Source: Tragulus kanchil
Lineage: Eukaryota > Chordata > Mammalia > Artiodactyla > Tragulidae
Assembly: GCA_022376925.1 (NCBI GenBank)
Contig: JAIOJX010000032.1
Span: forward strand, 198,334,939 to 198,398,938
DNA: 64,000 bases
Direction: 5' to 3'
Shown one piece after another: positions 1-10,361 of this stretch (positions are counted from its first letter, which is position 1; the number at the start of each line of letters is the position of its first letter). A program made the position numbers and the translations under genes. The notes under the pieces are model-generated. The model was given only the letters and a program-made list of their open reading frames with translations. It had not been told where the DNA came from and did not search any database.

Positions 1-414
1 AATAAAGGGCTTTTTATTTGTACCACATTTCTCAAAAAATTATCTTAGTTCTTTAAAAACTTGATTCTAGAAATAAGCAAATATATTATTTCTCCATATT
101 TTAACACAGCCCTTTGATTTCTACAACTAATTATGCAGTATGAAATAATAGCATTCTGGTCTTATGACTACCAGATTTATTAATTATGAGAATTGGTAGA
201 AGTGAAGTGGATAAGGAGTGATTTGATCTTGAATCAGGTAGACCTTCTGAATGCACTTTAAAGTTTCCAAACTTTTAGCATGTTGGCTTGTTTGTTTTAA
301 TGCAGGTGCTATTTTTATCATTTGTCTGCTATTATAGTACAGTAGTTTTTTTGTTGTTGAAATCAGTTTTATTTGTATATGATTATATTTAAATTGAAAT
401 AAATTCAAATCTAC
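1..414. other. AT-rich sequence, nothing recognised
   Basis: This stretch is AT-rich with scattered T and A runs. I see no exon-like frame, no SINE head and no RNA gene in it. The short frames are broken and have no recognisable domain. Confidence 0.6.
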
Positions 415-433
415 AAGTAATATGTTTAATGTG

Positions 434-640
434 CCATTCACCCATCACTGCATAATGAACTACCCCAAATCTTAGTTGCTTTAAACAGTGACATCACTTA
501 TTTTTGTTCATGAATTTGTGATTTGGGTAAGGCTTGGTGGGAAAGTTTATCTCTGCTCTGCTTGGTGACAGTGGAGAAGTTCAGGCTGGGGATGGATCAT
601 CTGAAGGCTCTCCCACACTAATCTGACGTAACTTTTACTA
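434..640. mobile_element. Old mammalian interspersed repeat, family not assigned
   Basis: The words CATAATGAACTACCCCAAA, CTTAGTTGCTTTAAACA and TTTGGGTAAGGCTTGG are close to a common, old mammalian interspersed repeat that I know by sequence but cannot name with certainty. It is present again at about 1623-1829 because it lies in duplication 1. It has no coding capacity. A RepeatMasker run would settle the family. Confidence 0.45.
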
Positions 641-1562
641 TCCTTCTGATGATTTATTTGTCTGTGTGATTTTTTAAAAAACAGAGATTGTTGAGCTACT
701 TCCTAAGTCTGTTTGGATATTCTTGTCTTCTAACTTGTAAATTAACATACACCATAATCACTGACATATTTATAATTACTTCTACTATTTCAACTCAAGT
801 TTACTATTTTTTCTTCTTTTTATTGGTTTTGAATGATAATTTTTAAAATAGCCCCATAATTTTTCTCTGCATATTTGAGAATTTTTACATTATCTTAATT
901 TTTAACATATTCACATAATATATTCTAACAAATCTAAAGATATAGAAACAACACTCTGCAATTACATGAAATAACCTTTTTTATCGTGATTTTTGTGTTC
1001 TGAGTGTTGTTATTAACTACTACTCAGTACTGGAGTGAACTTTAACCTGAGAACTAATATTTTACTCAATTCCAGAAATTTCTCTGGAAAGGCTCTGATA
1101 TTTTCAAATGGCACTGCTTAATCATTTTTTTGGAGACTCTTGATCAAGCTTCCTTATCCCTCTGTTTGTCTTTATGTGTATATCTTTGACTCTTCACCTT
1201 AAATTCTGAGTGAATTCTTTTAAACTGTATTGTAATTTCTTAGTTTTCAGAAACGGTGAAAATCAACAATGCTGGTAATAAACTGTAAATAGTGTTTTCA
1301 TTACCACGTGGCAATGGCAAGCAAACACCTTTTATATACAAGGTCATAATATAGCTGTAATAATAGGCGACAATGTTTCTTCTGTTATTGTTTTTTCTTA
1401 CCAATGATAGTCTAGTGCTACTTAGCTCCTCCTACTTTATGAGCAAATAGATCATTAACATAGCCAAACGCTGAACTGCTAGCCTTTCCTCCTTCTTAAC
1501 AATATTCAATTCAGAAGTCTACCCACTGCCCTAGTCCCTCTTTCAAATAACTCAGACAATGT
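641..1562. other. AT-rich sequence, nothing recognised (copy at 1830-2752)
   Basis: This is AT-rich DNA without open frames of note, SINE heads or LINE motifs that I can identify. The same sequence recurs in copy B of duplication 1. Confidence 0.6.
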
Positions 1563-2902
1563 TACTACCTTATTTCCCGCAAATCTTTTTTTGATTTTTG
1601 AAAAAAAGTAATATGTTTAAGGCCATTCACCCATCACTGCATAATGAACTACCCCAAATCTTAGTTGCTTTAAACAGTGACATCACTTATTTTTGTTCAT
1701 GAATTTGTGATTTGGGTAAGGCTTGGTGGGAAAGTTTATCTCTGCTCTGCTTGGTGACAGTGGAGAAGTTCAGGCTGGGGATGGATCATCTGAAGGCTCT
1801 CCCACACTAATCTGACGTAACTTTTACTATCCTTCTGATGATTTATTTGTCTGTGTGATTTTTTAAAAAACAGAGATTGTTGAGCTACTTCCTAAGTCTG
1901 TTTGGATATTCTTGTCTTCTAACTTGTAAATTAACATACACCATAATCACTGACATATTTATAATTACTTCTACTATTTCAACTCAAGTTTACTATTTTT
2001 TCTTCTTTTTATTGGTTTTGAATGATAATTTTTAAAATAGCCCCATAATTTTTCTCTGCATATTTGAGAATTTTTACATTATCTTAATTTTTAACATATT
2101 CACATAATATATTCTAACAAATCTAAAGATATAGAAACAACACTCTGCAATTACATGAAATAACCTTTTTTATCGTGATTTTTGTGTTCTGAGTGTTGTT
2201 ATTAACTACTACTCAGTACTGGAGTGAACTTTAACCTGAGAACTAATATTTTACTCAATTCCAGAAATTTCTCTGGAAAGGCTCTGATATTTTCAAATGG
2301 CACTGCTTAATCATTTTTTTGGAGACTCTTGATCAAGCTTCCTTATCCCTCTGTTTGTCTTTATGTGTATATCTTTGACTCTTCACCTTAAATTCTGAGT
2401 GAATTCTTTTAAACTATATTGTAATTTCTTAGTTTTCAGAAACGGTGAAAATCAACAATGCTGGTAATAAACTGTAAATAGTGTTTTCATTACCACGTGG
2501 CAATGGCAAGCAAACACCTTTTATATACAAGGTCATAATATAGCTGTAATAATAGGCGACAATGTTTCTTCTGTTATTGTTTTTTCTTACCAATGATAGT
2601 CTAGTGCTACTTAGCTCCTCCTACTTTATGAGCAAATAGATCATTAACATAGCCAAACGCTGAACTGCTAGCCTTTCCTCCTTCTTAACAATATTCAATT
2701 CAGAAGTCTACCCCACTGCCCTAGTCCCTCTTTCAAATAACTCAGACAATGTACAAACACACCTTCAACTACCTTTATTGAAATTCTTCCCCCCTGTTAC
2801 AGTAAGCTAAAAAAAAAACCTAACTTTATTAGGCTGTGTATGTGTTTCTAACTATGCTACTACAAGTATGTTAATAATCTGCTGGTTAATAATTTGCTGA
2901 TA

Positions 2903-3244
2903 ATTTTATTTATTTATTTTTGGCTGAGCTAGGTCTTCACTGCTGTATGGGCTTTTCTCTAGTTGTGGTGAGTGGCGGCCACTCCTCAGTTTCAGTATGC
3001 AGGCTTTTCACTGTGGTGACTTCTCTTGTTGCAGAGCATGAGCATTAGGGCACTTGGGCTTCAGAAGTTGCAGTGCAAGGGGTTCAGTAGTTACAATACC
3101 CAGAGTCTAGAGCAAAGGCTCATTAGTTGTGACACATGGGCTTAGTAGCACCACAGCATGTGGGATCTTCCTAGATCAGGGATCAAACCCCTGTCTGTTG
3201 CATTAGCAGACAGATTCTTTATCAGTGACCCACCAAGGAAGCCC
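2903..3244 (-). mobile_element. CHRL-type tRNA-Glu-derived SINE (second copy 4040-4381)
   Basis: Read on the minus strand it starts with a degenerate tRNA-like head (CTTCCTTGGTGGGTCAC), passes a B-box-like GGTTTGATCCCTGATC and ends in an A/T-rich TAAATAAATAAAA tail on the left. The flanks share TGCTGATA (2895-2902 and 3245-3252), a plausible target-site duplication. SINEs of this class are non-autonomous Pol III-derived elements moved by LINE machinery. Divergence from the SINE pattern suggests an old insertion. The exact subfamily is my inference. Confidence 0.8.
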
Positions 3245-3366
3245 TGCTGATAGCTTTTGTATGGTAGATTTCAACAGGGTTCAGTTTAAATTTCATGAAT
3301 TTTTTTAAATTGTGGTTTATTATAATCTTAATCCATTTTTTCAAAGGCCATTCAATACATTTACAC

Positions 3367-3473
3367 AAAAATATGGAATGCTTCACAAATTTGCGTGTCG
3401 TCCTTGCGCAGGGGCCATGCTAATCTTCTCTGTATCATTCCAGTTTTAGTGTATGTGATGCCGAAGCGAGCAC
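3367..3473 (-). pseudogene. U6 snRNA copy, probably a pseudogene
   Basis: The minus strand reads as a full-length 107-nt U6 spliceosomal snRNA, from GTGCTCGCTTCGGCA to CCATATTTTT. The ACAGAGA-type segment (GATACAGAGAAGATTAGC) and the central GGCCCCTGCGCAAGGA are kept. I count about seven changes against the canonical mammalian U6, for example CATACACT for CATATACT, AAACTGG for AAATTGG, GGACGAC for GGATGAC and AAATTTG for AAATTCG. Functional vertebrate U6 genes use an external Pol III promoter, with a TATA box near -30 and a proximal sequence element near -60. The sequence upstream (plus-strand 3474-3535) has only A/T runs and no convincing match to either. I therefore read it as one of the many dispersed U6 pseudogenes. 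It is repeated identically at 4504-4610. Confidence 0.85.
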
Positions 3474-3642
3474 CATGAATGTTTTTTAATCTCAAATTTT
3501 CTAATATTTTTTTCTGAATTATTATTTATTGTCCTAGTTTTGTTTCATATTTCTTATAAAGCTTTAATTTGGATTGTTTCCCTTTTTGTACTTGGAGCAT
3601 TCTAAAACATACAAACTTTTATAACTGTACTATGAATTAATT

Positions 3643-3855
3643 GCTTCCCAGGTGGCACTAGTGGTAAAGAACCTGCCTGCAGATGCAGGAGACACAAGAC
3701 ACATGGGTTTGATCCCTGGGTCAGAAAAATCCACAGGAGAAGGGAATGGCAACCCACTCCAGTATTCTCGCCTCGAGAATTGCTTGGACAGAGGAGCCTG
3801 GCATGCTACAGACCATGGGGTTGCAGAGCTGGACAGGACTGGAGCAATATCACCT
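3643..3855 (+). mobile_element. Bov-tA SINE, end cut by duplication junction
   Basis: It opens with GCTTCCCAGGTGGCACTAGT and a tRNA-Glu-like head with B box (GGGTTTGATCCCTGGG). The Bov-A body follows (CAACCCACTCCAGTATTC, ACAGAGGAGCCTGGC, CCATGGGGTTGCAGAG). Bov-tA is ruminant-specific and mobilised by BovB, whose 3' end it shares. Here the element runs into the copy A/B joint at 3855; the complete version is the second copy. Confidence 0.92.
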
Positions 3856-4503
3856 CCTAGTCCCTCCTTTCAAATAACTCAGACAATGTACAAACTCACC
3901 GTCAACTACCTTTATTGAAATTCTTCCCCCCTGTTACAGTAAGCTAAAAAAAAAACCTAACTTTATTAGGCTGTGTATGTGTTTCTAACTATGCTACTAC
4001 AAGTATGTTAATAATCTGCTGGTTAATAATTTGCTGATAATTTTATTTATTTATTTTTGGCTGAGCTAGGTCTTCACTGCTGTATGGGCTTTTCTCTAGT
4101 TGTGGTGAGTGGCGGCCACTCCTCAGTTTCAGTATGCAGGCTTTTCACTGTGGTGACTTCTCTTGTTGCAGAGCATGAGCATTAGGGCACTTGGGCTTCA
4201 GAAGTTGCAGTGCAAGGGGTTCAGTAGTTACAATACCCAGAGTCTAGAGCAAAGGCTCATTAGTTGTGACACATGGGCTTAGTAGCACCACAGCATGTGG
4301 GATCTTCCTAGATCAGGGATCAAACCCCTGTCTGTTGCATTAGCAGACAGATTCTTTATCAGTGACCCACCAAGGAAGCCCTGCTGATAGCTTTTGTATG
4401 GTAGATTTCAACAGGGTTCAGTTTAAATTTCATGAATTTTTTTAAATTGTGGTTTATTATAATCTTAATCCATTTTTTCAAAGGCCATTCAATACATTTA
4501 CAC

Positions 4504-4610
4504 AAAAATATGGAATGCTTCACAAATTTGCGTGTCGTCCTTGCGCAGGGGCCATGCTAATCTTCTCTGTATCATTCCAGTTTTAGTGTATGTGATGCCG
4601 AAGCGAGCAC
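4504..4610 (-). pseudogene. U6 snRNA copy, second instance
   Basis: This is the same U6-derived sequence as at 3367-3473, carried by copy B of duplication 2 exactly 1137 bases downstream. The same diagnostic changes are present, so it is not an independent insertion. It should be counted once if the duplication is an assembly artefact. Confidence 0.85.
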
Positions 4611-4779
4611 CATGAATGTTTTTTAATCTCAAATTTTCTAATATTTTTTTCTGAATTATTATTTATTGTCCTAGTTTTGTTTCATATTTCTTATAAAGCT
4701 TTAATTTGGATTGTTTCCCTTTTTGTACTTGGAGCATTCTAAAACATACAAACTTTTATAACTGTACTATGAATTAATT

Positions 4780-5001
4780 GCTTCCCAGGTGGCACTAGTG
4801 GTAAAGAACCTGCCTGCAGATGCAGGAGACACAAGACACATGGGTTTGATCCCTGGGTCAGAAAAATCCACAGGAGAAGGGAATGGCAACCCACTCCAGT
4901 ATTCTCGCCTCGAGAATTGCTTGGACAGAGGAGCCTGGCATGCTACAGACCATGGGGTTGCAGAGCTGGACAGGACTGGAGCAATATAGCACCTATGCAG
5001 A
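4780..5001 (+). mobile_element. Bov-tA SINE (complete copy of the 3643 element)
   Basis: This has the same element structure as the copy at 3643. Here the 3' end continues naturally through GGAGCAATATAGCACC into unique DNA. Confidence 0.92.
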
Positions 5002-5317
5002 AACCAATTACTTTGTGTGGAAGAGAGAACTTGTGTTTTGATTGTTGATTTTGTTGACCTTTTTTTGTTTGCAAATTTCCTCCATCCCTTCATATGTATA
5101 GATATGACATTCTTTAAATAGTCTCAACTTAGAATCCTAAAGATCTAAGAACGAGATTCAGGTCTTACAATGGAATTTAGGTACTCCTGCTCTCTGGTGA
5201 TAGTGTAGATAATGCAGGTCTCATTAACAATTATTTCAACTGTTCAGCTTTTACATTGTCCGACTGTGTCCTAGGATACTTTTCAGGGTGGAGGAGGTGG
5301 TGGTTGATGGTGAGCCT
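5002..5317. other. Non-repetitive sequence, nothing recognised
   Basis: This is an ordinary AT-rich interval between a Bov-tA and an L1 3' end. I see no exon signal and no structured RNA in it. Confidence 0.55.
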
Positions 5318-5762
5318 TATTTTTAATTTCTGTAAAAAATTGAAATGTAGTTAATCTGCAATATTGTGTTAGTTTCAGGTATACAGTAAACTTTTTGAGA
5401 CTCTTCCACTATAGGTTATGATAAGATATTGAATATAGTTCCCTGTGATACACAGTAGGTCCTTGTTCTTTATCTACTTTATATATAGTAGTGTATACTT
5501 ATATTAATCTCAAAATCCTTCTTTCTCCATCACCCCTACTCCACAATCCCCTTTGGTAACCATAAGTCCGTTTTCTATATATGTGTGTCTTTTTCTGTTT
5601 TGTAAATAAGTTTTTTGTATAATTTTTATATTCTACATAAAAGTGATATATTTGTCTTTTTTCAGTCTGATTTACTTCACTTAATAAGATAATCTCTAGA
5701 TCTTTCCATGTAGGTGTAAATGATATGATTTCATTCTTTATTATGGCTGAGGAATATTCATA

Positions 5763-5788
5763 CACTCACACACACACACACACACCCA
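5763..5788. repeat. (CA)n microsatellite
   Basis: A run of about 13 CA units lies inside the L1 3' UTR immediately before the target-site duplication of the inserted SINE. Confidence 0.9.
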
Positions 5789-5800
5789 CATCTTCTTTAT

Positions 5801-6093
5801 TTTTTGGGGGGGCAAGTTGGGGAGGGTGGGGGGTGGGCAGGCCACTTCTATTGGTCTTTCATTTCTCTATTTTCATCCATCTTTGTTCTTTGGCCCATGT
5901 GGGCCTTCCATCGCAGTGGCCTCTCTTGTTGCAGAGCACCGGCTCTGGGCACATGTGCTCCAGAGCTCTGGCTCGGTAATTGGACACATCAGTCCAACCG
6001 CTGGCACGTGGGATCTTCCCAGGCCAGGGATCGAACCGGCGCCCCTTGCACTGCAAGGCGGTCTCCTTACCCACTGGACCACCAGGGAAGCCC
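5801..6093 (-). mobile_element. CHR-type tRNA-Glu SINE inserted into L1
   Basis: On the minus strand it starts GGCTTCCCTGGTGGTCCAG, with B box GGTTCGATCCCTGGC and the body ATCCCACGTGCCAGCGG and TGATGTGTCCAATTACCGAG. A 16-base perfect target-site duplication (CCCACATCTTCTTTAT) sits at 5785-5800 and 6094-6109, proving target-primed insertion into the L1. Its low divergence makes it a younger insertion than the host L1. Confidence 0.93.
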
Positions 6094-6308
6094 CCCACAT
6101 CTTCTTTATCCATTCATCTGTTGACGGACATTTAGGTTGCTTCCGTGTCTTAGCTTTAGTAAATTGTATGGCTATGAACAGTGGGGTTCATATGTCTTTT
6201 CAAATTATAATTTTCTCCAGATACATGGCCATGAATGGGATTGTAGGATTATATGGTAACTCATATGTTTTTTTAAGGAACCTCCATACTGTTCTCCAGA
6301 GTGGCTGT

Positions 6309-6378
6309 ACCAATTTACGTTCTCACCAATAGTGTAGAATGGTACCAATTTACGTTCTCACCAATAGTGTAGAATGGT
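6309..6378. repeat. 35-base perfect tandem duplication inside L1
   Basis: Two adjacent, identical 35-base units (6309-6343 and 6344-6378) start ACCAATTTACG and end AGAATGGT. L1 normally carries this segment once, so this is a local slippage or assembly event after L1 insertion. Confidence 0.95.
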
Positions 6379-8010
6379 GCTCTGCACCCTCTCTAGCATT
6401 TATTATTTGTAGACTTTTTAATGATGGCCATTCTAACTAGTGTGAGATAATACTTCATTGTAGTTTTGGTTTGTGTTCCTCTAATAATTAATGATGTTGA
6501 ACAAGTTTTCATGTGCCTTTTGGACATCTGAATGTCTTTAAAGAAATGTTTATTTAGGTCTTCTACCCAGTTATTGGTTTTTTTAAATTAATCTGTGTGA
6601 TCTGTTTTTATATTTTATAAATGAATCCCTTGTTAGTAGTATCGTTTGCAAATATTTTCTCCCATTCTGTAGGTTATCTTTTCATTTTGCCAATGGTTTC
6701 TTTTGCTATGCAAAAGATTTTATACTTAATTAGGTATCACTTGTTTATTTTTATTGTTATTTCCATTACTTTTGGAGACAGATCCAAAAAACATTGTTAT
6801 GATTTATGTCAAAGAGTGTTCTGCCTATGTTTTCCTCTAGGAGTTTTATAGTATGCAGTCTTACATTTAGGTCTTTAATCTATTTTGAGTTCATTTTTTA
6901 TATAGTGTTAGAGAATGGACTAATTTCATTCTTTTACATGTAGCTGTCCAGTTTTCCCAGCACCGCTTATTGAAAATACTATCTTTTCTCTATTGTATAC
7001 TCTTGTCTCCTTTGTCATAGATTAATTGACCATAAGTATGTGGATTTACTTCTTGGATTTCTGTCCTGTTCTGCTGATCTATACGACTATTTTTGTGCCA
7101 GTACCATACTGCTTTCATTCTTGTAGCCTTATAGTATAGTCATAAGTCAAGGAGAAAGATTTCTCCAGCTTCCTTCTTTCTCAAGTTTGTTTGGGCCATT
7201 GGAGGTCTTCTGTGTTTCTGTACAAATTCTATACTCTTTTGTTATAGCTCTGTGAAATATGTCTTTGGTATTTGATAGGGGTTACACTAAACCTGTAGAA
7301 TGCCTTGGGTATGATGGTCATTTAACAATATTGATTTTTACAATCTAAGAACAGAGTATATATCTTTCCATCTGTTTGTATCATCTTCACTTTATTTCAT
7401 TAGTGTCTTACGGTTTTTGGAATACAGGTTTTTTGTCCCTTTAGGTAGCTCTATTCCTCGATATTTTGTTCTTTGTTACATGATGGTAAATGAGATTGTT
7501 TACTTACTTTCTCTTTCTGATATTTTGTTGTTAGTGTATAGAAATGCAATGTATTTCTGTATATTAGTTTTGTATTCAGAAACTTTACCCATTTCACTGA
7601 CAATCTCTAGTAGTTTTCTGGTAGCATCTTTAGGGTTTTCTATGTATAGTATCATTTCATCTGCAAACAGTGAAATTTTATTTTTTTTCCAGTTTGGATT
7701 CATTTTATTCCCTTTCCTTCTCTGATTGCTATGGTTAGGACTTCCAAAACTACGTTGAATTAAAGCAGCTCTTAGGCATCTTTGTCTTCTTCCTGTTCTT
7801 AGAGGAAATACTTTCAGCTTTTCACTTTTGGGTGATGTTTGGGTAATATTACCTGTGGATTTGTTGCCTTTATTATGTTAATGTATGTTCCCTCTGGTGT
7901 ACACTTTCTGAAGAGTTTTTTTTATCTTAAATGGACGTTGAATTTTATAAAAAGTTTTTCTGTATCTAGTGAGATGATCATATGATTTTTATTCTTCAAT
8001 TTTTTTAAGA

Positions 8011-8537
8011 CTATAGCCACAATTTCCAGGAAGCCATGATAATGATAGTCACCTTTCCTACATATCCTAAAAATAACCATAAAATATCAAGAGAAATAAA
8101 TAAAACCACACAAGTCACAAACTTCATCATAATTATAAAACAGACAAATATTACAAACCTCAAATTACCTGTAAGTAGAAAAATAAATAATAATTTTGAG
8201 GAGAGTTGGTTCTTGAACTCCCACAATGAGTACTTGGTGTAGAACAAGAGCAAAAGAGCAAAAGTATGTAGCAAAAAGAAGACTGAAGTAAAACCACACA
8301 TGGAAAGACATATTTTTTAGAAAAAATTTAAGTGTAAAAATACAGAGAACCCATCCTGATAGATCAAAGCACTGACAAAAAATGTTAGGTCTAAAATACT
8401 GTCTTGGACAGGAAAAACTTCTTGGGAAAAGAGATTATAGAGTAATGGACAATTTCTTTTAGTTCTGGCTATGAAAATTTAACAAGGCATCAACATAGTC
8501 TCTCATGATAAACAAAGTAGGAAACTGAACAAAAATA
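8011..8537. other. AT-rich sequence, possible old L1 5' region
   Basis: This is A-rich on the plus strand with no long frame. It lies between the minus-strand L1 and a plus-strand block that looks L1-derived, so it may be the start of an old L1 on the plus strand, but I cannot show this from motifs. Confidence 0.35.
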
Positions 8538-9030
8538 TATTAACCCATTTACAGATGTTGGACAACTGACAGCATGAGAGAGGTACCCTGAAAGCCAGGA
8601 AAAAAAGAAAATGGACCTTGTGTTTTACCTGACTCTCTAACTGGAGGCACATCCTAGACCACAGTGAGGGAAAGGAGTACTAAGAAGAACAAGACACTCT
8701 TACTGAGTTAAGGTAAATAGCCAGAGGTCAAGGAGGCAGAAGTCTTAGTGCAGGCATTTTAGTTTTAGGAAGAACAGAGCAGCCACTATTACTACTACTT
8801 CACTGACACACATGGCTCCAAATATCTGCATAAGGCTAACTTTTATTGATTAGTAAGCCATACATGTATGAAATTCCATACTAAATAGAGAACAACTTCC
8901 ATGGAGCTACAAATTGAAACAGTCCCCAAACACATATAATGTGAAGATATGTTCAATCTTCAGAATGCAAAATTAGAAACTTTCGCTAAAGATGAAAGGG
9001 GCGCATTTAGTAGCTGGACTGAAAATAACC

Positions 9031-9268
9031 TTGGGAGCTTCCCAGGCTACTTGGGAAGAAATGGTAAAGAATCTGCTTACCAAAGCAGGAGCCACAGGAG
9101 ATGTGGGTTTGATCCCTGGGTTGGGAAGATACCCGGGTAGGAGAAAATGGTAACCCACTTCAGAATTCTTGCTGGAATAAGCCCAGGGTCAGAGGAACCT
9201 GGCAGGTTGCAATCCATGGGGTCACAAAGAGGGAGAAACAACTGAGTAACTGAACACACATACATGCT
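9031..9268 (+). mobile_element. Bov-tA SINE (second copy about 10150-10387)
   Basis: The head is GCTTCCCAGGCTACTTGG, the B box GGGTTTGATCCCTGGG, and the body ends GTCACAAAGAGGGAGAAAC and ACTGAGTAACTGAACAC. Flanking AAATAACC at 9023-9030 and 9269-9276 is a plausible short target-site duplication. It sits in old L1-like DNA and is copied by duplication 3; the last 25 bases are copied again by duplication 4. Confidence 0.9.
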
Positions 9269-9276
9269 AAATAACC

Positions 9277-9655
9277 CCAAAAGGAAAGCTCTTTTAGACT
9301 TGACATAACAGAGCTTAAAACCATGTCTCAAAATTATCCAACTAATCTGAAATAAATTGACTCCATACTGGAGTAAGTCCTACAAATTTGAAGGAAGACA
9401 GTAAAATCCAGCCAGTAAAAACACTTAAAACTTCAAGATACAATACCTAATAAAAATTACTAGAAATGTCAAGAATCAAGAAAGTGTAACTCAAAAGGAG
9501 AGGAAAAATCAATAAACAGAAAAACACAGAAATGAGATAATGGAAGTCAGAAAAGAACTATAAACAGATATCATATGTAACATGGCCAACGATTTAACAA
9601 AAAATACCAACATAGAGCAGGAGAGAAGTAGGAAATATAAAATGTACCAAAAGAT
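9277..9655 (+). other. A-rich sequence, probably old L1-derived
   Basis: Segments such as AAATCAATAAACAGAAAAAC and GAAGTCAGAAAAGAACTATA have the purine-rich, plus-strand character of old L1 5' UTR/ORF1 regions. No intact frame remains. It recurs at about 10395-10772, and once more from 11510 onward. Confidence 0.4.
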
Positions 9656-10361
9656 CTATTAACCCATTTACAGATGTTGGACAACTGACAGCATGAGAGA
9701 GGTACCCTGAAAGCCAGGAAAAAAAGAAAATGGACCTTGTGTTTTACCTGACTCTCTAACTGGAGGCACATCCTAGACCACAGTGAGGGAAAGGAGTACT
9801 AAGAAGAACAAGACACTCTTACTGAGTTAAGGTAAATAGCCAGAGGTCAAGGAGGCAGAAGTCTTAGTGCAGGCATTTTAGTTTTAGGAAGAACAGAGCA
9901 GCCACTATTACTACTACTTCACTGACACACATGGCTCCAAATATCTGCATAAGGCTAACTTTTATTGATTAGTAAGCCATACATGTATGAAATTCCATAC
10001 TAAATAGAGAACAACTTCCATGGAGCTACAAATTGAAACAGTCCCCAAACACATATAATGTGAAGATATGTTCAATCTTCAGAATGCAAAATTAGAAACT
10101 TTCGCTAAAGATGAAAGGGGCGCATTTAGTAGCTGGACTGAAAATAACCTTGGGAGCTTCCCAGGCTACTTGGGAAGAAATGGTAAAGAATCTGCTTACC
10201 AAAGCAGGAGCCACAGGAGATGTGGGTTTGATCCCTGGGTTGGGAAGATACCCGGTAGGAGAAAATGGTAACCCACTTCAGAATTCTTGCTGGAATAAGC
10301 CCAGGGTCAGAGGAACCTGGCAGGTTGCAATCCATGGGGTCACAAAGAGGGAGAAACAACT

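Larger units (their letters stand above)
415..2752. repeat. Direct tandem duplication 1 (about 1.15 kb unit)
   Basis: Copy A is about 415-1562 and copy B about 1606-2752, offset 1189-1191. Inside the pair I see only one clear substitution (G in A, A in B, in an AAACT.TATTG context) and a one-base indel in a C run, so identity is above 99%. The 43 bases between the copies (1563-1605) are not unique DNA of normal quality: their first part looks like a corrupted version of what follows copy B (ACTACCTTTATT). Copy B also starts with a small deletion next to GGCCATTC. This fits an unmerged overlap between two contigs better than a biological duplication. Confidence 0.95.
2720..4987. repeat. Direct tandem duplication 2 (1137-base offset)
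   Basis: Copy A runs 2720-3855 and copy B 3856-4987 with a constant 1137-base offset after one indel near the start. The two copies abut: copy A ends GCAATATCACCT, where copy B reads GCAATATAGCACCT, so A has simply lost two bases at its very end. Differences cluster in the first 60 bases of B (an extra C and two substitutions). The pair carries a CHRL SINE, the U6 copy and a Bov-tA, each therefore present twice. Its first 33 bases overlap the end of duplication 1, so that short stretch occurs three times. Confidence 0.95.
5318..8010 (-). mobile_element. L1 LINE, 3' part (ORF2 C-terminus and 3' UTR), decayed
   Basis: The minus strand carries an old L1. From the right it begins in the ORF2 reverse-transcriptase region: the frame at 7500-7703 reads FADEMILYIENPKDATRKLL followed by KTNIQKYIAFLYTNN, matching the L1 box FADDMILY...NTQKSLAFLYTNN with the second catalytic Asp changed to Glu. 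The C-terminal region (VKNTQYCFAGKT-type block near 6950) and 3' UTR follow. The left end contains the TATTGAATATAGTTCCCTGT block seen in mammalian L1 3' UTRs. Stops and frameshifts are frequent, so it is dead. It is split by a CHR SINE and a CA microsatellite at 5763-5788. Confidence 0.88.

Noticed and set aside
3652..5001. Open frames of 60-108 codons over the Bov-tA copies
   Set aside because: They are translations through SINE heads and bodies and recur wherever Bov-tA occurs. They are not genes.
9031..9268. tRNA gene at the SINE head
   Set aside because: The A/B-box-like sequence belongs to the tRNA-Glu-derived head of Bov-tA. It has no intact cloverleaf or mature tRNA end. The same applies to all CHR, CHRL and Bov-tA heads here.
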